Origin: Pseudomonadota bacterium
GTDB lineage: Bacteria; Pseudomonadota; Gammaproteobacteria; Ga0077536
DNA length: 42,371 nt
Reading direction: 5' to 3'
NCBI GenBank assembly: GCA_029977665.1
Contig: JAPOKK010000003.1
Span: forward strand, 1 to 42,371
Positions within the stretch are counted from its first letter, which is position 1. The number at the start of each line of letters is the position of its first letter. Shown here piece by piece: positions 26,778-37,115 of the stretch. The notes under the pieces are model-generated. The model had not been told where the DNA came from. It ran no database searches and saw only the letters and a list, made by a program, of their open reading frames with translations. A program made the position numbers and the translations under genes.

Positions 26778-27869
26778 ATGAAATCCATCCTGTTCGTCAT
26801 CCACTGGGCGTTGGTCGGCCTTGGCGCGGCCGCTCTGGTCGTCATCCTGTGGGCCGCTCTGAGCGGCAGCCCCGTAAGCTGGCCGGGACCGCGCGTCGAG
26901 CTGCCACGCCGAGGTTACGCCACGGCAGTGGCGCGTGCCGCACCGGCGGTCGTCAGCGTACGCACGCTGAGCCGGCGCGCGGCCGGCGGCAACGCGCTCA
27001 CCGAGGATCCGCTGTTCCGGCGTTTCTTCGACGACGGTGCGGCCATGGTACGCAGCGAGACCAGCCTCGGCAGCGGCGTGCTGCTCGACCCCTCCGGCGT
27101 CATCGTGACGAACTACCACGTCATCGCCGGCGCCGACAGCATCCATGTCTCGCTCCGCGACGGACGCCAGGCCGATGCGCGCGTCGTCGGCACCGATCCG
27201 GAAACCGACCTCGCAGTGCTCAAGATCGACCTTGACGACCTGCCGACGATCGAACTCGGCGATTCCGACGCGCTGCGCGTGGGCGACGTCGTGCTCGCCA
27301 TGGGTTACCCGCTCGGCATCGGCCAGACGGTGACGCAGGGCATCGTCAGCGCGACCGGCCGCAACCGCGTCGGCATCAACACCTTCGAGAGCTTCATCCA
27401 GACCGATGCCGCGATCAATTTCGGCAATTCCGGCGGCGCGCTGGTCGACAGCCGCGGCGCCCTGGTCGGCATCAACGCAGCGCGCATCGACTCCGAGGGC
27501 ATCGGCTTCGCCATCCCGACTGCGCTCGCGCTCGGCGTCGCCCGGCAGATCCTCGAGCAGGGCAGCGTGCAGCGCGGCTGGTTGGGCCTGGACGCGCGCG
27601 ACCTCAACGATGCTCAGCGTGCCGAATCCGGCGCCGGCCAGGGCATCCTCGTCCTCGGCGTCCTCGCCGACGGACCGGCTTACCGTGCGGGTGTGCGCCC
27701 GGGCGACATCATCACCCACATCGGTGGCGAGCCGATCGGCGATTCTCGCACCGCCATCGACCGCATCACGGCGCTGACACCCGGCAGCCGGGTTGCCATG
27801 ACCTTGCTGCGCGCGGGCCGTCCGGTGCCTGCCGAGGCGATGGTGTCGCGGCGCCCGTTGCCGCGTTGA
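26778..27869 (+). CDS. algW: AlgW/DegS-type periplasmic serine protease
   Basis: Membrane-anchored HtrA-family protease. DegS/AlgW senses misfolded outer-membrane proteins and cleaves the anti-sigma factor RseA/MucA to release the envelope-stress sigma factor. One N-terminal membrane helix (about 5-28) is followed by the trypsin-like domain. The triad is His114 (TNYHVI), Asp144 (DPETDLAVLKI) and Ser218 (FGNSGGAL). A single PDZ domain (about 255-350), rather than two, separates it from DegP. Length 363. Adjacency to hisC matches P. aeruginosa algW as I recall it. It is the only plus-strand gene in this region. Confidence 0.93.
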   Translation: MKSILFVIHWALVGLGAAALVVILWAALSGSPVSWPGPRVELPRRGYATAVARAAPAVVSVRTLSRRAAGGNALTEDPLFRRFFDDGAAMVRSETSLGSGVLLDPSGVIVTNYHVIAGADSIHVSLRDGRQADARVVGTDPETDLAVLKIDLDDLPTIELGDSDALRVGDVVLAMGYPLGIGQTVTQGIVSATGRNRVGINTFESFIQTDAAINFGNSGGALVDSRGALVGINAARIDSEGIGFAIPTALALGVARQILEQGSVQRGWLGLDARDLNDAQRAESGAGQGILVLGVLADGPAYRAGVRPGDIITHIGGEPIGDSRTAIDRITALTPGSRVAMTLLRAGRPVPAEAMVSRRPLPR

Positions 27870-27884
27870 GCAACGGTCGTCGCG

Positions 27885-28973
27885 CTATTGCAGCGCCGCT
27901 GCCAGCATCTCGAGGAACTGCTGGTTGTCGCGCGGCGTGCCGACGCTCACGCGCAGGCAGTCGGCGAGCAGCGGATGGCTGCCATCAAGATTGCGTACGA
28001 GCACACCGCCGCGCCGCAGTGCCGCGCACAGCGCGCTGCCGCGGCCGGCCGGCGCGCGCGCCAGGAGGAAGTTGGTCGCGCTCGGCCACACGGTCATGCC
28101 GGGGAGCGCGGCAAGCCGCGCCGCGAGGTGTTCACGCTCGGCAAGCACCGCTTCGACCTGGCGCTCGAAGACCGCCTCGTGGGCGAGTGCGAACAGGGCG
28201 CCGGCCTGCGACAAGGCGTTGATGTTGTACGGCATGCGCACGCGCTCGAGCAGCGCCAGCCATTCCGCGGCGCCGTACAGCGCGCCGACGCGCAGGCCGG
28301 CCAGGCCGACCTTCGACAGCGTGTGCATCACGACCAGGTTCTCGTGCGCAGCCACCTCGCCCACGCGCGTCGCGCCGGCGAAGCGGTAATAGGCTTCGTC
28401 GAGCACCACCAGGCCGGGCGCCGCCGCGCACAACGCCTCGAGCGTGCCTTCATCGAGACGATTGGCGGTCGGGTTGTTGGGGCTTGCCAGGAACACGAGC
28501 GCCGGCTGCTCGCGCTCGATGGCCGCCAGCATGGCCGGGACGTCGAGGGAAAAATCGGCCGCGGCGAGCGGAACGCCGACGCTGCGCATGCCAACCGCCT
28601 GCGCGGCGCTGCCGAACAAGGCGAAGCTCGGCTCGACCGTCAGCACGCAGGCTTCCGGTCCGCGCGCGAAGGCGAGGCAGAGCATGCGGATGAGTTCGTC
28701 GGAGCCGTTACCGAGCAGCACGTCGGTCGGCGCCGCCAGGCCGTGATACGCGAGCAGGCGCGCGCGCAGCTCGCGCGCCTGCGGGTCCGGGTATCGGTTG
28801 AGTTCGACCTCGGCGACGACGGCGAGCCAGGCCGCGCGCAGCGCGTCCGGCAGCGACCACGGGATCTCCATCGCGTCGAGCCTGACCAGGCCGTCGCCCT
28901 GCTCGGTGCGATAGGGCTCGAGTTCGCGCACCCAGGGCGCGGCGAAGCACGCGATGCGCGCGCCGATGCTCAC
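27885..28973 (-). CDS. hisC: Histidinol-phosphate aminotransferase
   Basis: PLP-dependent aminotransferase converting imidazole acetol-phosphate to L-histidinol phosphate. [12 protein letters not shown] (about 59-70), LGNGSDELI (about 87-95), SPNNPTAN (about 164-171) and LDEAYYRF (about 191-198) are class-II aminotransferase blocks. Lys221 in [13 protein letters not shown] is the PLP lysine. Length 362. The start is a GTG at 28973 forming a GTGA overlap with hisD. The end is convergent with algW, 15 bp away. Confidence 0.96.
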   Translation of the reverse strand: MSIGARIACFAAPWVRELEPYRTEQGDGLVRLDAMEIPWSLPDALRAAWLAVVAEVELNRYPDPQARELRARLLAYHGLAAPTDVLLGNGSDELIRMLCLAFARGPEACVLTVEPSFALFGSAAQAVGMRSVGVPLAAADFSLDVPAMLAAIEREQPALVFLASPNNPTANRLDEGTLEALCAAAPGLVVLDEAYYRFAGATRVGEVAAHENLVVMHTLSKVGLAGLRVGALYGAAEWLALLERVRMPYNINALSQAGALFALAHEAVFERQVEAVLAEREHLAARLAALPGMTVWPSATNFLLARAPAGRGSALCAALRRGGVLVRNLDGSHPLLADCLRVSVGTPRDNQQFLEMLAAALQ

Positions 28974-30271
28974 TCGTCCGCGGCGCGGTAAGCCGCCGAG
29001 CGGGCGTGGGCGTCGAGACCCTCGGCGGTCGCGAGCACCGCGGCGATGCGCCCGAGGTGCGCCGCGCCTTCGGGCGAGCAGTCGATCACCGAGGAACGCT
29101 TCTGGAAATCGTAGACGCCGAGCGGCGAAGAGAAACGCGCGGTCCCGGCGGTCGGCAAGACGTGGTTGGGTCCGGCGCAGTAGTCGCCGATGGCTTCAGG
29201 CGTGTGGCGACCGAGGAAGATCGCGCCGGCGTGCCGGATATGCGCCAGCCAGCGCTGCGGATCGGCGACCGACAGCTCGAGGTGCTCGGGCGCGATGCGG
29301 TTGGCGAGCGCGACCGCGGCGTCCAGGTCGCTGACCTGCACGAGCGCGCCGCGCGCGGCGAGCGCGGTGCGCACGATGTCGGCCCGCGGCAGCGTCGGCA
29401 GCAGGCGCGCGATGCTCGCCTCGACCGCGTCGAGGAACGCGCCGTCGGGGCTGACCAGGATCGACTGCGCCTGCTCGTCGTGCTCGGCCTGCGAGAACAG
29501 GTCCATTGCGATCCAGTCGGGGTCGGTGCCACCGTCGCACACGACGAGGATCTCCGACGGCCCGGCGATCATGTCGATGCCGACACGACCGAAGACCATC
29601 GACTTCGCGGTGGCCACGTAGATGTTTCCGGGTCCGACGATCTTGTCCACGGCCGGCACCGTGTCGGTGCCATAGGCCAGCGCACCGATCGCCTGCGCGC
29701 CGCCAATGGTGAACACGCGGTCGACGCCGGCGATCGCGGCCGCCGCGAGCACCACCGGCTCGACGTGCTCGTCGGGTGCGGGCACGACCATGACAATCTC
29801 GCCGACGCCGGCGACCTTGGCCGGGATCGCGTTCATCAGTACGGAAGACGGATAGGCGGCCTTGCCGCCAGGCACGTAGATGCCCACGCGGTCGAGCGGC
29901 GTGACCAGCTGGCCGAGCACGGTGCCGTCCGCCTCGCGGTAATTCCACGAAACCGCCTTGTGTTTCTCGTGGTAGCTGCGGATGCGCGCGGCGGCCTGCT
30001 CGAGCGCGGCGCGCACGGCCTCCGGCACCGCGTCCAGGCTCGCGGCGGGGTCGGCGACCTCGAGCGCGGCCGCGGCACCCACCGCGCGGCGATCGAATCG
30101 ATTGGTGTAGCGCACGAGCGCGGCGTCGCCCTCGCGCCGCACGGCGTCGAGGATCTCCTTCACCGCGCGGGTGACGTCCGGGCGTTCGTCGTCGTCCCAG
30201 GCGAGCAGCGCGGTCAGTCGCGCATCGAAATCCGCTGCCCGCGCGTCGAGCCGGTTGATCAGCGCGCTCAC
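28970..30271 (-). CDS. hisD: Histidinol dehydrogenase
   Basis: Zinc- and NAD-dependent enzyme making the last two oxidations, histidinol to histidine. [23 protein letters not shown] (about 125-147) is the hallmark. [16 protein letters not shown] (about 208-223) and [12 protein letters not shown] (about 235-246) follow, and then [11 protein letters not shown] (about 260), which carries the zinc-ligand Gln and His. [21 protein letters not shown] is near the C-terminus. Length 433. GTG start at 30271, overlapping the hisG stop as GTGA. Confidence 0.97.
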   Translation of the reverse strand: MSALINRLDARAADFDARLTALLAWDDDERPDVTRAVKEILDAVRREGDAALVRYTNRFDRRAVGAAAALEVADPAASLDAVPEAVRAALEQAAARIRSYHEKHKAVSWNYREADGTVLGQLVTPLDRVGIYVPGGKAAYPSSVLMNAIPAKVAGVGEIVMVVPAPDEHVEPVVLAAAAIAGVDRVFTIGGAQAIGALAYGTDTVPAVDKIVGPGNIYVATAKSMVFGRVGIDMIAGPSEILVVCDGGTDPDWIAMDLFSQAEHDEQAQSILVSPDGAFLDAVEASIARLLPTLPRADIVRTALAARGALVQVSDLDAAVALANRIAPEHLELSVADPQRWLAHIRHAGAIFLGRHTPEAIGDYCAGPNHVLPTAGTARFSSPLGVYDFQKRSSVIDCSPEGAAHLGRIAAVLATAEGLDAHARSAAYRAADE

Positions 30272-30927
30272 GCCGGCTGCTCCACGACCTCGCGCAGCGC
30301 GCCGATGATCTCGCTGACCCGCGCGTGCTTGGTCTTCATCGCGGCCTTGTTGACGATCAGGCGCGAGCTGATCTCGCAGATCGTCTCCATCGCGACCAGC
30401 CCGTTCGCCTTGAGCGTGTTGCCGGTATCGACGAGATCGACGATACGATCGGCGAGCCCGACCAGCGGCGCGAGTTCCATCGAGCCGTACAGCTTGATGA
30501 TCTCGGCCTGCATGCCGAGGCTCTCGAAATAATCGCGCGCGGTGCGCGCGTACTTCGTCGCGATGCGCGGGCGCCGGCGCGAGAAGTCCTGTCCGGGCAA
30601 ACCGGCGACCATCAGCCGGCAGCGCGCAATGCCGAGGTCGAGCGGCTCGTAGTAGTCGTGCCCCTCGTACTCCATGAGCACGTCCTTCCCCGCCACGCCG
30701 AGGTCGGCGGCGCCGTACTCGACGTAGGTCGGCACATCGGTGGCGCGGATGACGAGCAGCTTGACGTCTTCGCGCGAGGTATCGAGCACGAGCTTGCGCG
30801 ACTTTGCCGGGTCGTCGAGCGGCTCGATACCGATGCGAGTCATCAGCGGCAGCGCGTCTTCGAGGATGCGGCCCTTGGAGAGCGCGATGACGAGGTCGCC
30901 GGCGTTACGGTTCACGGTTGCAGTCAT
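30268..30927 (-). CDS. hisG: ATP phosphoribosyltransferase, short form
   Basis: Catalyses the committed step of histidine synthesis, joining ATP and [21 protein letters not shown] begins the protein, and [20 protein letters not shown] (about 65-84) and [16 protein letters not shown] (about 160-175, PRPP site) are typical. At 219 residues it lacks the C-terminal regulatory domain of the long enzyme. It is therefore a HisGS form that normally needs the HisZ regulatory subunit, which is not in this window. It is separated from murA by 87 bp. Confidence 0.96.
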   Translation of the reverse strand: MTATVNRNAGDLVIALSKGRILEDALPLMTRIGIEPLDDPAKSRKLVLDTSREDVKLLVIRATDVPTYVEYGAADLGVAGKDVLMEYEGHDYYEPLDLGIARCRLMVAGLPGQDFSRRRPRIATKYARTARDYFESLGMQAEIIKLYGSMELAPLVGLADRIVDLVDTGNTLKANGLVAMETICEISSRLIVNKAAMKTKHARVSEIIGALREVVEQPA

Positions 30928-31014
30928 GGTCGTCGTGTCGTCAGGTCGGGCGCTCGCGGCACCGGCCGCGAAGCGAGCGATGGTCGCGGGCCGCGCCGCG
31001 GGCGGGCGCCGGGC

Positions 31015-32292
<1,278 letters not shown>

Positions 32293-32544
32293 CTAGAGCG
32301 TCTGGAACTTGCGTGCTTTCTCCCAAGCCTCGCGAGTATAGGTCTGGATGGAGAGTGCGTGGATGGCGCTTTCCATGCTGTCGCCAAGTGCCGCGTAGAC
32401 CATCTTGTGCTGCTTGATCACCGGCATGCCGGCGAACTCGTCGCTGATCACGCGGGCCACGAAGTGCGACCCGTCACCATCGACGTGGGCCTCGGCACCG
32501 GGGATGCCGTCTACGATCATCTGCTTGATTTGATTCGGATCCAT
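32293..32544 (-). CDS. ibaG: BolA-family protein IbaG
   Basis: Small BolA-like protein (YrbA); relatives pair with monothiol glutaredoxins in iron-sulfur handling and affect the envelope under acid stress. The 83-residue sequence shows the class-II KH-like fold pattern, with GDGSHFVARVISDEFAGM (about 23-40) and KQHKMVYAALGDSM (about 44-57). The latter includes the conserved His before the second helix. The start at 32544 gives the usual size. It lies between mlaC and murA, where mlaB normally intervenes. Confidence 0.94.
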   Translation of the reverse strand: MDPNQIKQMIVDGIPGAEAHVDGDGSHFVARVISDEFAGMPVIKQHKMVYAALGDSMESAIHALSIQTYTREAWEKARKFQTL

Positions 32545-32570
32545 GGGCTCTCTGACGCTCGTGGCGTGAC

Positions 32571-33191
32571 TCAGTTGCCGTACTGCTGGTTCTTGCTGTC
32601 GAGCGAGGCGATGAGGCCGTCGAGCCCGTCCTTCTTGACCTTGGAGTCGAAATTGGCCTTGTAGGTCTGGATCAGGCTGACGCCGGAAATGGAGACGTCG
32701 TAGACCTTCCACTCACCGCTCTTGTTGTGCAGGCGGTAGAGCACCGACAGCGGCGAGCTGCCGGGCTGCGCGATGTCCTGCATCACGCGCGCGAACGACG
32801 CCCGGCCGGACTGCTCGACCGGCGGATAGGTGATTTCCTGGTTGGAGAACTGCAACAGGGCGGTTGCATAGGTGCGCACCAGGAGTTTGCGGAACTGCTC
32901 GATGAAGCCGGTGCGACTCGCTTCGTCGGCCTCGCTCCAGTGCTCGCCGAGCACGAACTGCGACATGATGGGGAAATCGAAATGCGGAAAGATCAGCTCG
33001 GAGACGAGGTCGTACATGCGGCCCGTGTCGGCCTCCAGCGCTTCCTTGTCGGCGCGCACCCGGTCGAGCACCTTGTCGGTCGTCTCGCGCACGATCGTCG
33101 TCGGGTCGTCGGCCGCGTTCGCCGAGTGCGCGGCGGTCGCGCTCAGAATCATCAGCAGGGCGAGCATGGGTGCCCAAATGCGCTTGTTCAT
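32571..33191 (-). CDS. mlaC: Phospholipid-binding protein MlaC
   Basis: Periplasmic carrier (Ttg2D/YrbC) that shuttles phospholipid between the outer-membrane MlaA complex and the inner-membrane MlaFEDB transporter. A clear signal peptide ends near residue 26 (SANA-ADD). IFPHFDFPIMSQFVLGEHW (about 67-85), RKLLVRTYATALLQFSNQ (about 101-118) and VYDVSISGVSLIQTYKANF (about 167-185) are family blocks. Length 206. The usual partners mlaF, mlaE, mlaD and mlaB are not next to it here. Confidence 0.94.
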   Translation of the reverse strand: MNKRIWAPMLALLMILSATAAHSANAADDPTTIVRETTDKVLDRVRADKEALEADTGRMYDLVSELIFPHFDFPIMSQFVLGEHWSEADEASRTGFIEQFRKLLVRTYATALLQFSNQEITYPPVEQSGRASFARVMQDIAQPGSSPLSVLYRLHNKSGEWKVYDVSISGVSLIQTYKANFDSKVKKDGLDGLIASLDSKNQQYGN

Positions 33192-33336
33192 CGTGTTCCT
33201 CTCACACTTCCTCTACCGCAGGCCGCTGGCGGATACGAACCATGGCGTGGGCGGGGATCATGGCATTGTGCGCCGGGCCTGGGCGGCGCCGTCACGCGCG
33301 GGAGCGGCGACGGGGCGCCTGTCCGCAAGGGGCGCT

Positions 33337-33345
33337 AATGTAGCA
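33337..33345 (-). promoter_or_regulatory. Possible extended -10 promoter for mlaC
   Basis: In the 189-bp gap upstream of mlaC, the minus strand reads TGCTACATT (33345-33337), a TG-extended -10 with four of six matches to TATAAT. No clear -35 box is visible. The implied leader is about 140 bases. The rest of the gap (33192-33380) shows no gene. Confidence 0.35.
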
Positions 33346-33380
33346 CAAACCGGCCTGCCGGCACGCCGATCGCGCGGCCT

Positions 33381-33767
33381 TCAGGCGTGATCCTCGACGA
33401 GTTCCACCTTGTAGCCATCCGGGTCCTCGACGAAGGCGATGACGTGGGTGCCGCCCTTCATGGGCCCCGCATCCCGCACCACCTTGCCGCCGCGTGCACG
33501 CACCTCGTCGCAGGCCTTGTAGACGTCCGCCACGCCGAGCGCGATGTGACCGTAGGCATCGCCGAGGTCATAGCTGTCGGTGTCCCAGTTGTGGGTCAGC
33601 TCGAGGACGGTGTTCTCGGCCTCGGGACCGTAGCCGACGAAGGCCAGCGTGAAGCGGCCCTCGGGAAAGTCGCGGCGCCGCAGCACCTGCATGCCGAGCA
33701 CGTCGCAGTAGAAGCCGATCGAGGCCTCGAGATCGGTCACGCGCAGCATGGTGTGCATCATTCTCAT
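33381..33767 (-). CDS. gloA: Lactoylglutathione lyase (glyoxalase I)
   Basis: Converts the methylglyoxal-glutathione hemithioacetal to S-lactoylglutathione. The metal ligands align with E. coli GloA at identical positions: His5 (MMHTMLRV), Glu56 (VLELTHNW), His74 (YGHIALGV) and Glu122 (YKVELVED). FVGYGPE and [12 protein letters not shown] are typical of the nickel-type bacterial enzyme. The start at 33767 gives 128 residues; the longer open frame upstream is a shadow. It lies 31 bp after purT. Confidence 0.96.
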   Translation of the reverse strand: MRMMHTMLRVTDLEASIGFYCDVLGMQVLRRRDFPEGRFTLAFVGYGPEAENTVLELTHNWDTDSYDLGDAYGHIALGVADVYKACDEVRARGGKVVRDAGPMKGGTHVIAFVEDPDGYKVELVEDHA

Positions 33768-33798
33768 GGTCGGTCTCCCCCGCCGGCCGCGTGCCGGC

Positions 33799-34989
33799 TC
33801 AATCGATGTCGATGGTAATCGCCCCGGCGACGGTACGCGCCCGCGCCCGCGCAGTCTCGATGTCCGCGCCGCGCGCGAGGGCCACGCCGAGGCGGCGCTT
33901 GCCGGCGATCTCCGGTTTGCCGAACAGGCGCAAATCGGTGGCGCCGCCGCCGATCGCCTCGGCCACGCCAGCATAGCGGATGTCGCGGCCGCGTCCCTCG
34001 GCGAGAATGGCGCAGCTCGCCGCCGCGCCGAGTTGCTCGATGTGCGGCAGCTCAGCGCCGATGATCGCGCGTACGTGCAGCGCGAACTCCGACTGTGTCT
34101 GCGAAATGAGCGTGACCATGCCGGTGTCGTGCGGCCGCGGCGAGACCTCGCTGAACCACACTTCGTCGCCCTTGACGAACAGCTCGACGCCGAACAGGCC
34201 CCAACCGCCGAGCGCGTCGGTCACGGCGCGCGCGATCTCCTGCGCGCGCGCCAGCGCCGGTGGCGACATCGGCTGTGGCTGCCAGGACTCGCGGTAGTCG
34301 CCGTCGACCTGGAGGTGGCCAATCGGCGCGCAGAAGCTGGTACCGCCGCGGTGGCGCACCGTCAGCAGCGTGATTTCGTAGTCGAATGCGACGAAACCCT
34401 CGACGATCACCCGTGGCCGCGCGGCGCGCGCGCCGCCGACGGCATAGTCCCAGGCGCGCGCGGCGTCGGCCGCATCGCGCACCGTGATCTGCCCCTTGCC
34501 GGACGAACTCATGACCGGCTTGACGATGCACGGCATGCCGACCGCCGCGATTGCCTCGGCGCATTCCGCGGCACTGCCGGCGAAGCGGTAGGCGGACGTC
34601 GGCAGGCCGAGTTCCTCGGCGGCGAGGCAGCGTATGCCTTCGCGATCCATGGTCAGGTGGGTCGCACGTGCGGTCGGCACCACGACGAAGCCTTCCGCTT
34701 CGAGCGCAACCAGGGTGTCGGTCGCGATGGCCTCGACCTCGGGAACGATCCAGCGCGGGTGCTCGGCCTCGATGACTGCGCGCAGCCGCGCGCCATCGAG
34801 CATGTCGATGACATGGGCGCGGTGGGCGACCTGCATGGCCGGGGCGTCGGCATAGCGATCGACGGCGACGACCTCGAGACCGAGGCGCATCGCTTCGATC
34901 GCGACTTCCTTGCCGAGCTCGCCGGAGCCGAGCAGCAGCAGGCGGGTCGCGTTCGCGGCCAGCGGGGTTCCGATGGACAGTGTGCTCAT
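33799..34989 (-). CDS. purT: Formate-dependent GAR transformylase PurT
   Basis: ATP-grasp enzyme making formylglycinamide ribonucleotide from formate, an alternative to folate-dependent Pur[22 protein letters not shown] (about 17-37) starts the N-terminal domain. [15 protein letters not shown] (about 152-166) is the ATP-grasp loop, and [28 protein letters not shown] (about 270-297) carries the metal-binding Glu pair. Length 396 is normal. It lies 27 bp after pdxB. Confidence 0.97.
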   Translation of the reverse strand: MSTLSIGTPLAANATRLLLLGSGELGKEVAIEAMRLGLEVVAVDRYADAPAMQVAHRAHVIDMLDGARLRAVIEAEHPRWIVPEVEAIATDTLVALEAEGFVVVPTARATHLTMDREGIRCLAAEELGLPTSAYRFAGSAAECAEAIAAVGMPCIVKPVMSSSGKGQITVRDAADAARAWDYAVGGARAARPRVIVEGFVAFDYEITLLTVRHRGGTSFCAPIGHLQVDGDYRESWQPQPMSPPALARAQEIARAVTDALGGWGLFGVELFVKGDEVWFSEVSPRPHDTGMVTLISQTQSEFALHVRAIIGAELPHIEQLGAAASCAILAEGRGRDIRYAGVAEAIGGGATDLRLFGKPEIAGKRRLGVALARGADIETARARARTVAGAITIDID

Positions 34990-35016
34990 GGGCAGTCGTG
35001 GTTCTCGGGAGCGCGC

Positions 35017-36147
35017 TCAGGCGCGGCGGGTGAAGCCGAGCAGGTCGAGTTCGGCGACAGTATCGGGATTGCACCCGGCACATGCAACGGGATGGCTGGC
35101 AAACTCGCGGCGCAGGCCGAACGTGCGGCGATCGGCATCGAAGCTCGCGGCGCGCGCGCCGTTCGCATCCTCCGCGGCGAGCGCACGCATGCGCGCGGTG
35201 TGCGCCGCGAGATCGTGGGCCTCGGCGAGCACACCCACGACGCCCGCAGCGCCCGCGTGCAATGTCGACGCCGGCGTTGCCGCGAGCAGGTCCGGCGCGC
35301 GGAAGGCGCAACCGTTCCAGGTGCTCAGGGCCGCGGCCAGGCGCAGGCTCGCGTTGGCGCGCGCTTCGCGCGTGTGGCCGGCGATGTGCGGACTGGCCAG
35401 CCAGCTCGCGGCCAGCGTCGCGCAGGCGACGCGCGGCTCGCCGTCCCAGCAATCGAGCGCGGCGAGCAGGCGGCGCGGTCCGCGTACGGCGGCCACGAGC
35501 GCGTCTTCGTCGACCACGCCGCCGCGCGCGGCATTGATCAACAGGCTGCCCGGGCGCAGGCGCGCGAGTTCGGCGGCGCCGATCAGTCCGGCCGTCGCGT
35601 GCGCGCCCGCGCGGGTCAATGGCACGTGCAGCGAGAGCACGTCGCTGCGCTCGAGCAGCGTCACGAGATCGGTATGCGGCACGTCCTGGTCGGCCATGGA
35701 GAGCGGCGGATCGTTGGCCAGCCAGGGTACGCCGATGCGCGAGGCGAGCGCTGCCAAGGCGCGCCCGACATGGCCGTAGCCGACGATACCCAGGCACAGT
35801 TCGCGCACGTCGCAGCCGCGGCGCGCGGCATAGCGGTAGAGGCAGCACACGACATGCTCGGCGACCGCCTGCGCATTGCAGCCCGCGGCATCGGCGACGG
35901 TAATGCCGGCCGCTTGCAGCCAGTCGAGATCCAGGTGGTCGGTACCCGCGGTCGCGGTGCCGACGAAGCGCACGTCGCTTGCGCCGAGCAGCGTGGCGTC
36001 CACGCGCGTCACCGAACGCACCAGCAGCACCTCGGCGTCACCGATCGCGGCGCGGCCGAGGTCGCGGCCGTCGAACAGGCGTACTTCACCGAACGCACTG
36101 AAGAGTTCGCGCGCGCCGGTGATCTCGCGGTCGATCAGCAGTTCCAT
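35017..36147 (-). CDS. pdxB: Erythronate-4-phosphate dehydrogenase
   Basis: D-isomer-specific 2-hydroxyacid dehydrogenase in the DXP-dependent route to pyridoxal phosphate. FVGTATAGTDHLDLDWLQAAGI (about 62-83) and GCNAQAVAEHV (about 92-102) are close to E. coli PdxB. GIVGYGHVGRALAALA (about 122-137) is the NAD loop. The catalytic set is visible as Arg in NAARGGVVDE, Glu in WDGEPR and His in SPHIAGHT. Length 376 includes the PdxB-specific C-terminal dimerisation domain. It lies 31 bp after secF. Confidence 0.96.
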   Translation of the reverse strand: MELLIDREITGARELFSAFGEVRLFDGRDLGRAAIGDAEVLLVRSVTRVDATLLGASDVRFVGTATAGTDHLDLDWLQAAGITVADAAGCNAQAVAEHVVCCLYRYAARRGCDVRELCLGIVGYGHVGRALAALASRIGVPWLANDPPLSMADQDVPHTDLVTLLERSDVLSLHVPLTRAGAHATAGLIGAAELARLRPGSLLINAARGGVVDEDALVAAVRGPRRLLAALDCWDGEPRVACATLAASWLASPHIAGHTREARANASLRLAAALSTWNGCAFRAPDLLAATPASTLHAGAAGVVGVLAEAHDLAAHTARMRALAAEDANGARAASFDADRRTFGLRREFASHPVACAGCNPDTVAELDLLGFTRRA

Positions 36148-36178
36148 CGGCGCGCCGCTGCGGCGCTGGGCCGCGCCC

Positions 36179-37105
36179 TCAGGGGCGTCCGTCGAGGGCT
36201 TCGCCTTCCTTGGCGACCGGCATGAGGTCGACCTTGCTCACGTTCAGCCACAGCAGCATCGCGCTCGCGACGTAAATCGAGGAGTAAGTGCCGACGAAGA
36301 TGCCGATCATGAGCGTCGCGGCGAAGGCGTGGATGAGCTCACCACCGAAGACGAACAGCGCCACCACGACGAGCAAGGTGGTACCCGAGGTCATCAAGGT
36401 ACGCGAGAGCGTCTGGTTGAGCGACTTGTTGATGACCTCGCGCGGCTCGTCCTTGCGATATCGCTTGAAGTTCTCGCGGATACGGTCGAACACGACGATG
36501 GTGTCGTTCAGCGAGTAACCGATGACGGCGAGCACGGCGGCGAGCACGGTGAGGTCGAATTCCATGCCGGAGACAGCGAAGAAGCCGAACACGATGGTGA
36601 CGTCGTGCACGGTGGCGACGATGGCGCCGAGCGAGAACTTGAGCGTGAAGCGCACCATCACGTAGATCAGGATGCCGCCCAGCGCATAGAGCAGCGCGAG
36701 GATGCCGTCTTCGACCAGTTCGTCGCCGACCTGCGGGCCGACGAACTCGATGCGGCGCATCTCCGCACCCGGCAACAGCGCGAGAATGCGGTCGCCGAGC
36801 CCGGCCGAGCCGGCCTCGCCGGCCGGCGGCAGGCGAACCAGCACGTCGTTGTCGGCACCGAAACGCTGCACCGAGGCGCCGTCGAACTCGGAGCCGGCCA
36901 ACGCTTCACGGATGGCACCGAGATCGGCCTTGTCCGGATAGCCCAGCTCGACCAGCGTGCCGCCGGTGAAATCGATGCCGAAATTGAGCCCCTTGGCGAC
37001 CAGCGCGCCGATGGCAAGCACGGTCAACAAAGCGGTCAGAATGACCGCAATGCGCGTCTTGCCCATGAAGTCGATATTGAATTCCCTGCGCTTGTACTCG
37101 GCCAT
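36179..37105 (-). CDS. secF: Protein translocase subunit SecF
   Basis: RND-type inner-membrane protein that, with SecD, uses the proton gradient to help pull proteins through SecYEG. Six membrane helices are arranged around a periplasmic loop. GLNFGIDFTGGTLVELGY (about 37-54) is the hallmark first-loop motif, and IGYSLNDTIVVFDRIREN (about 193-210) the conserved fourth and fifth helix region. Length 308. It follows secD by ten bases. Confidence 0.97.
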   Translation of the reverse strand: MAEYKRREFNIDFMGKTRIAVILTALLTVLAIGALVAKGLNFGIDFTGGTLVELGYPDKADLGAIREALAGSEFDGASVQRFGADNDVLVRLPPAGEAGSAGLGDRILALLPGAEMRRIEFVGPQVGDELVEDGILALLYALGGILIYVMVRFTLKFSLGAIVATVHDVTIVFGFFAVSGMEFDLTVLAAVLAVIGYSLNDTIVVFDRIRENFKRYRKDEPREVINKSLNQTLSRTLMTSGTTLLVVVALFVFGGELIHAFAATLMIGIFVGTYSSIYVASAMLLWLNVSKVDLMPVAKEGEALDGRP

Positions 37106-37115
37106 GGCGGCGACC

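Noticed and set aside
33748-36225. 825-codon open frame on the plus strand opposite gloA, purT and pdxB
   Set aside because: Shadow frame with biased composition; the three minus-strand enzymes carry all their catalytic residues.
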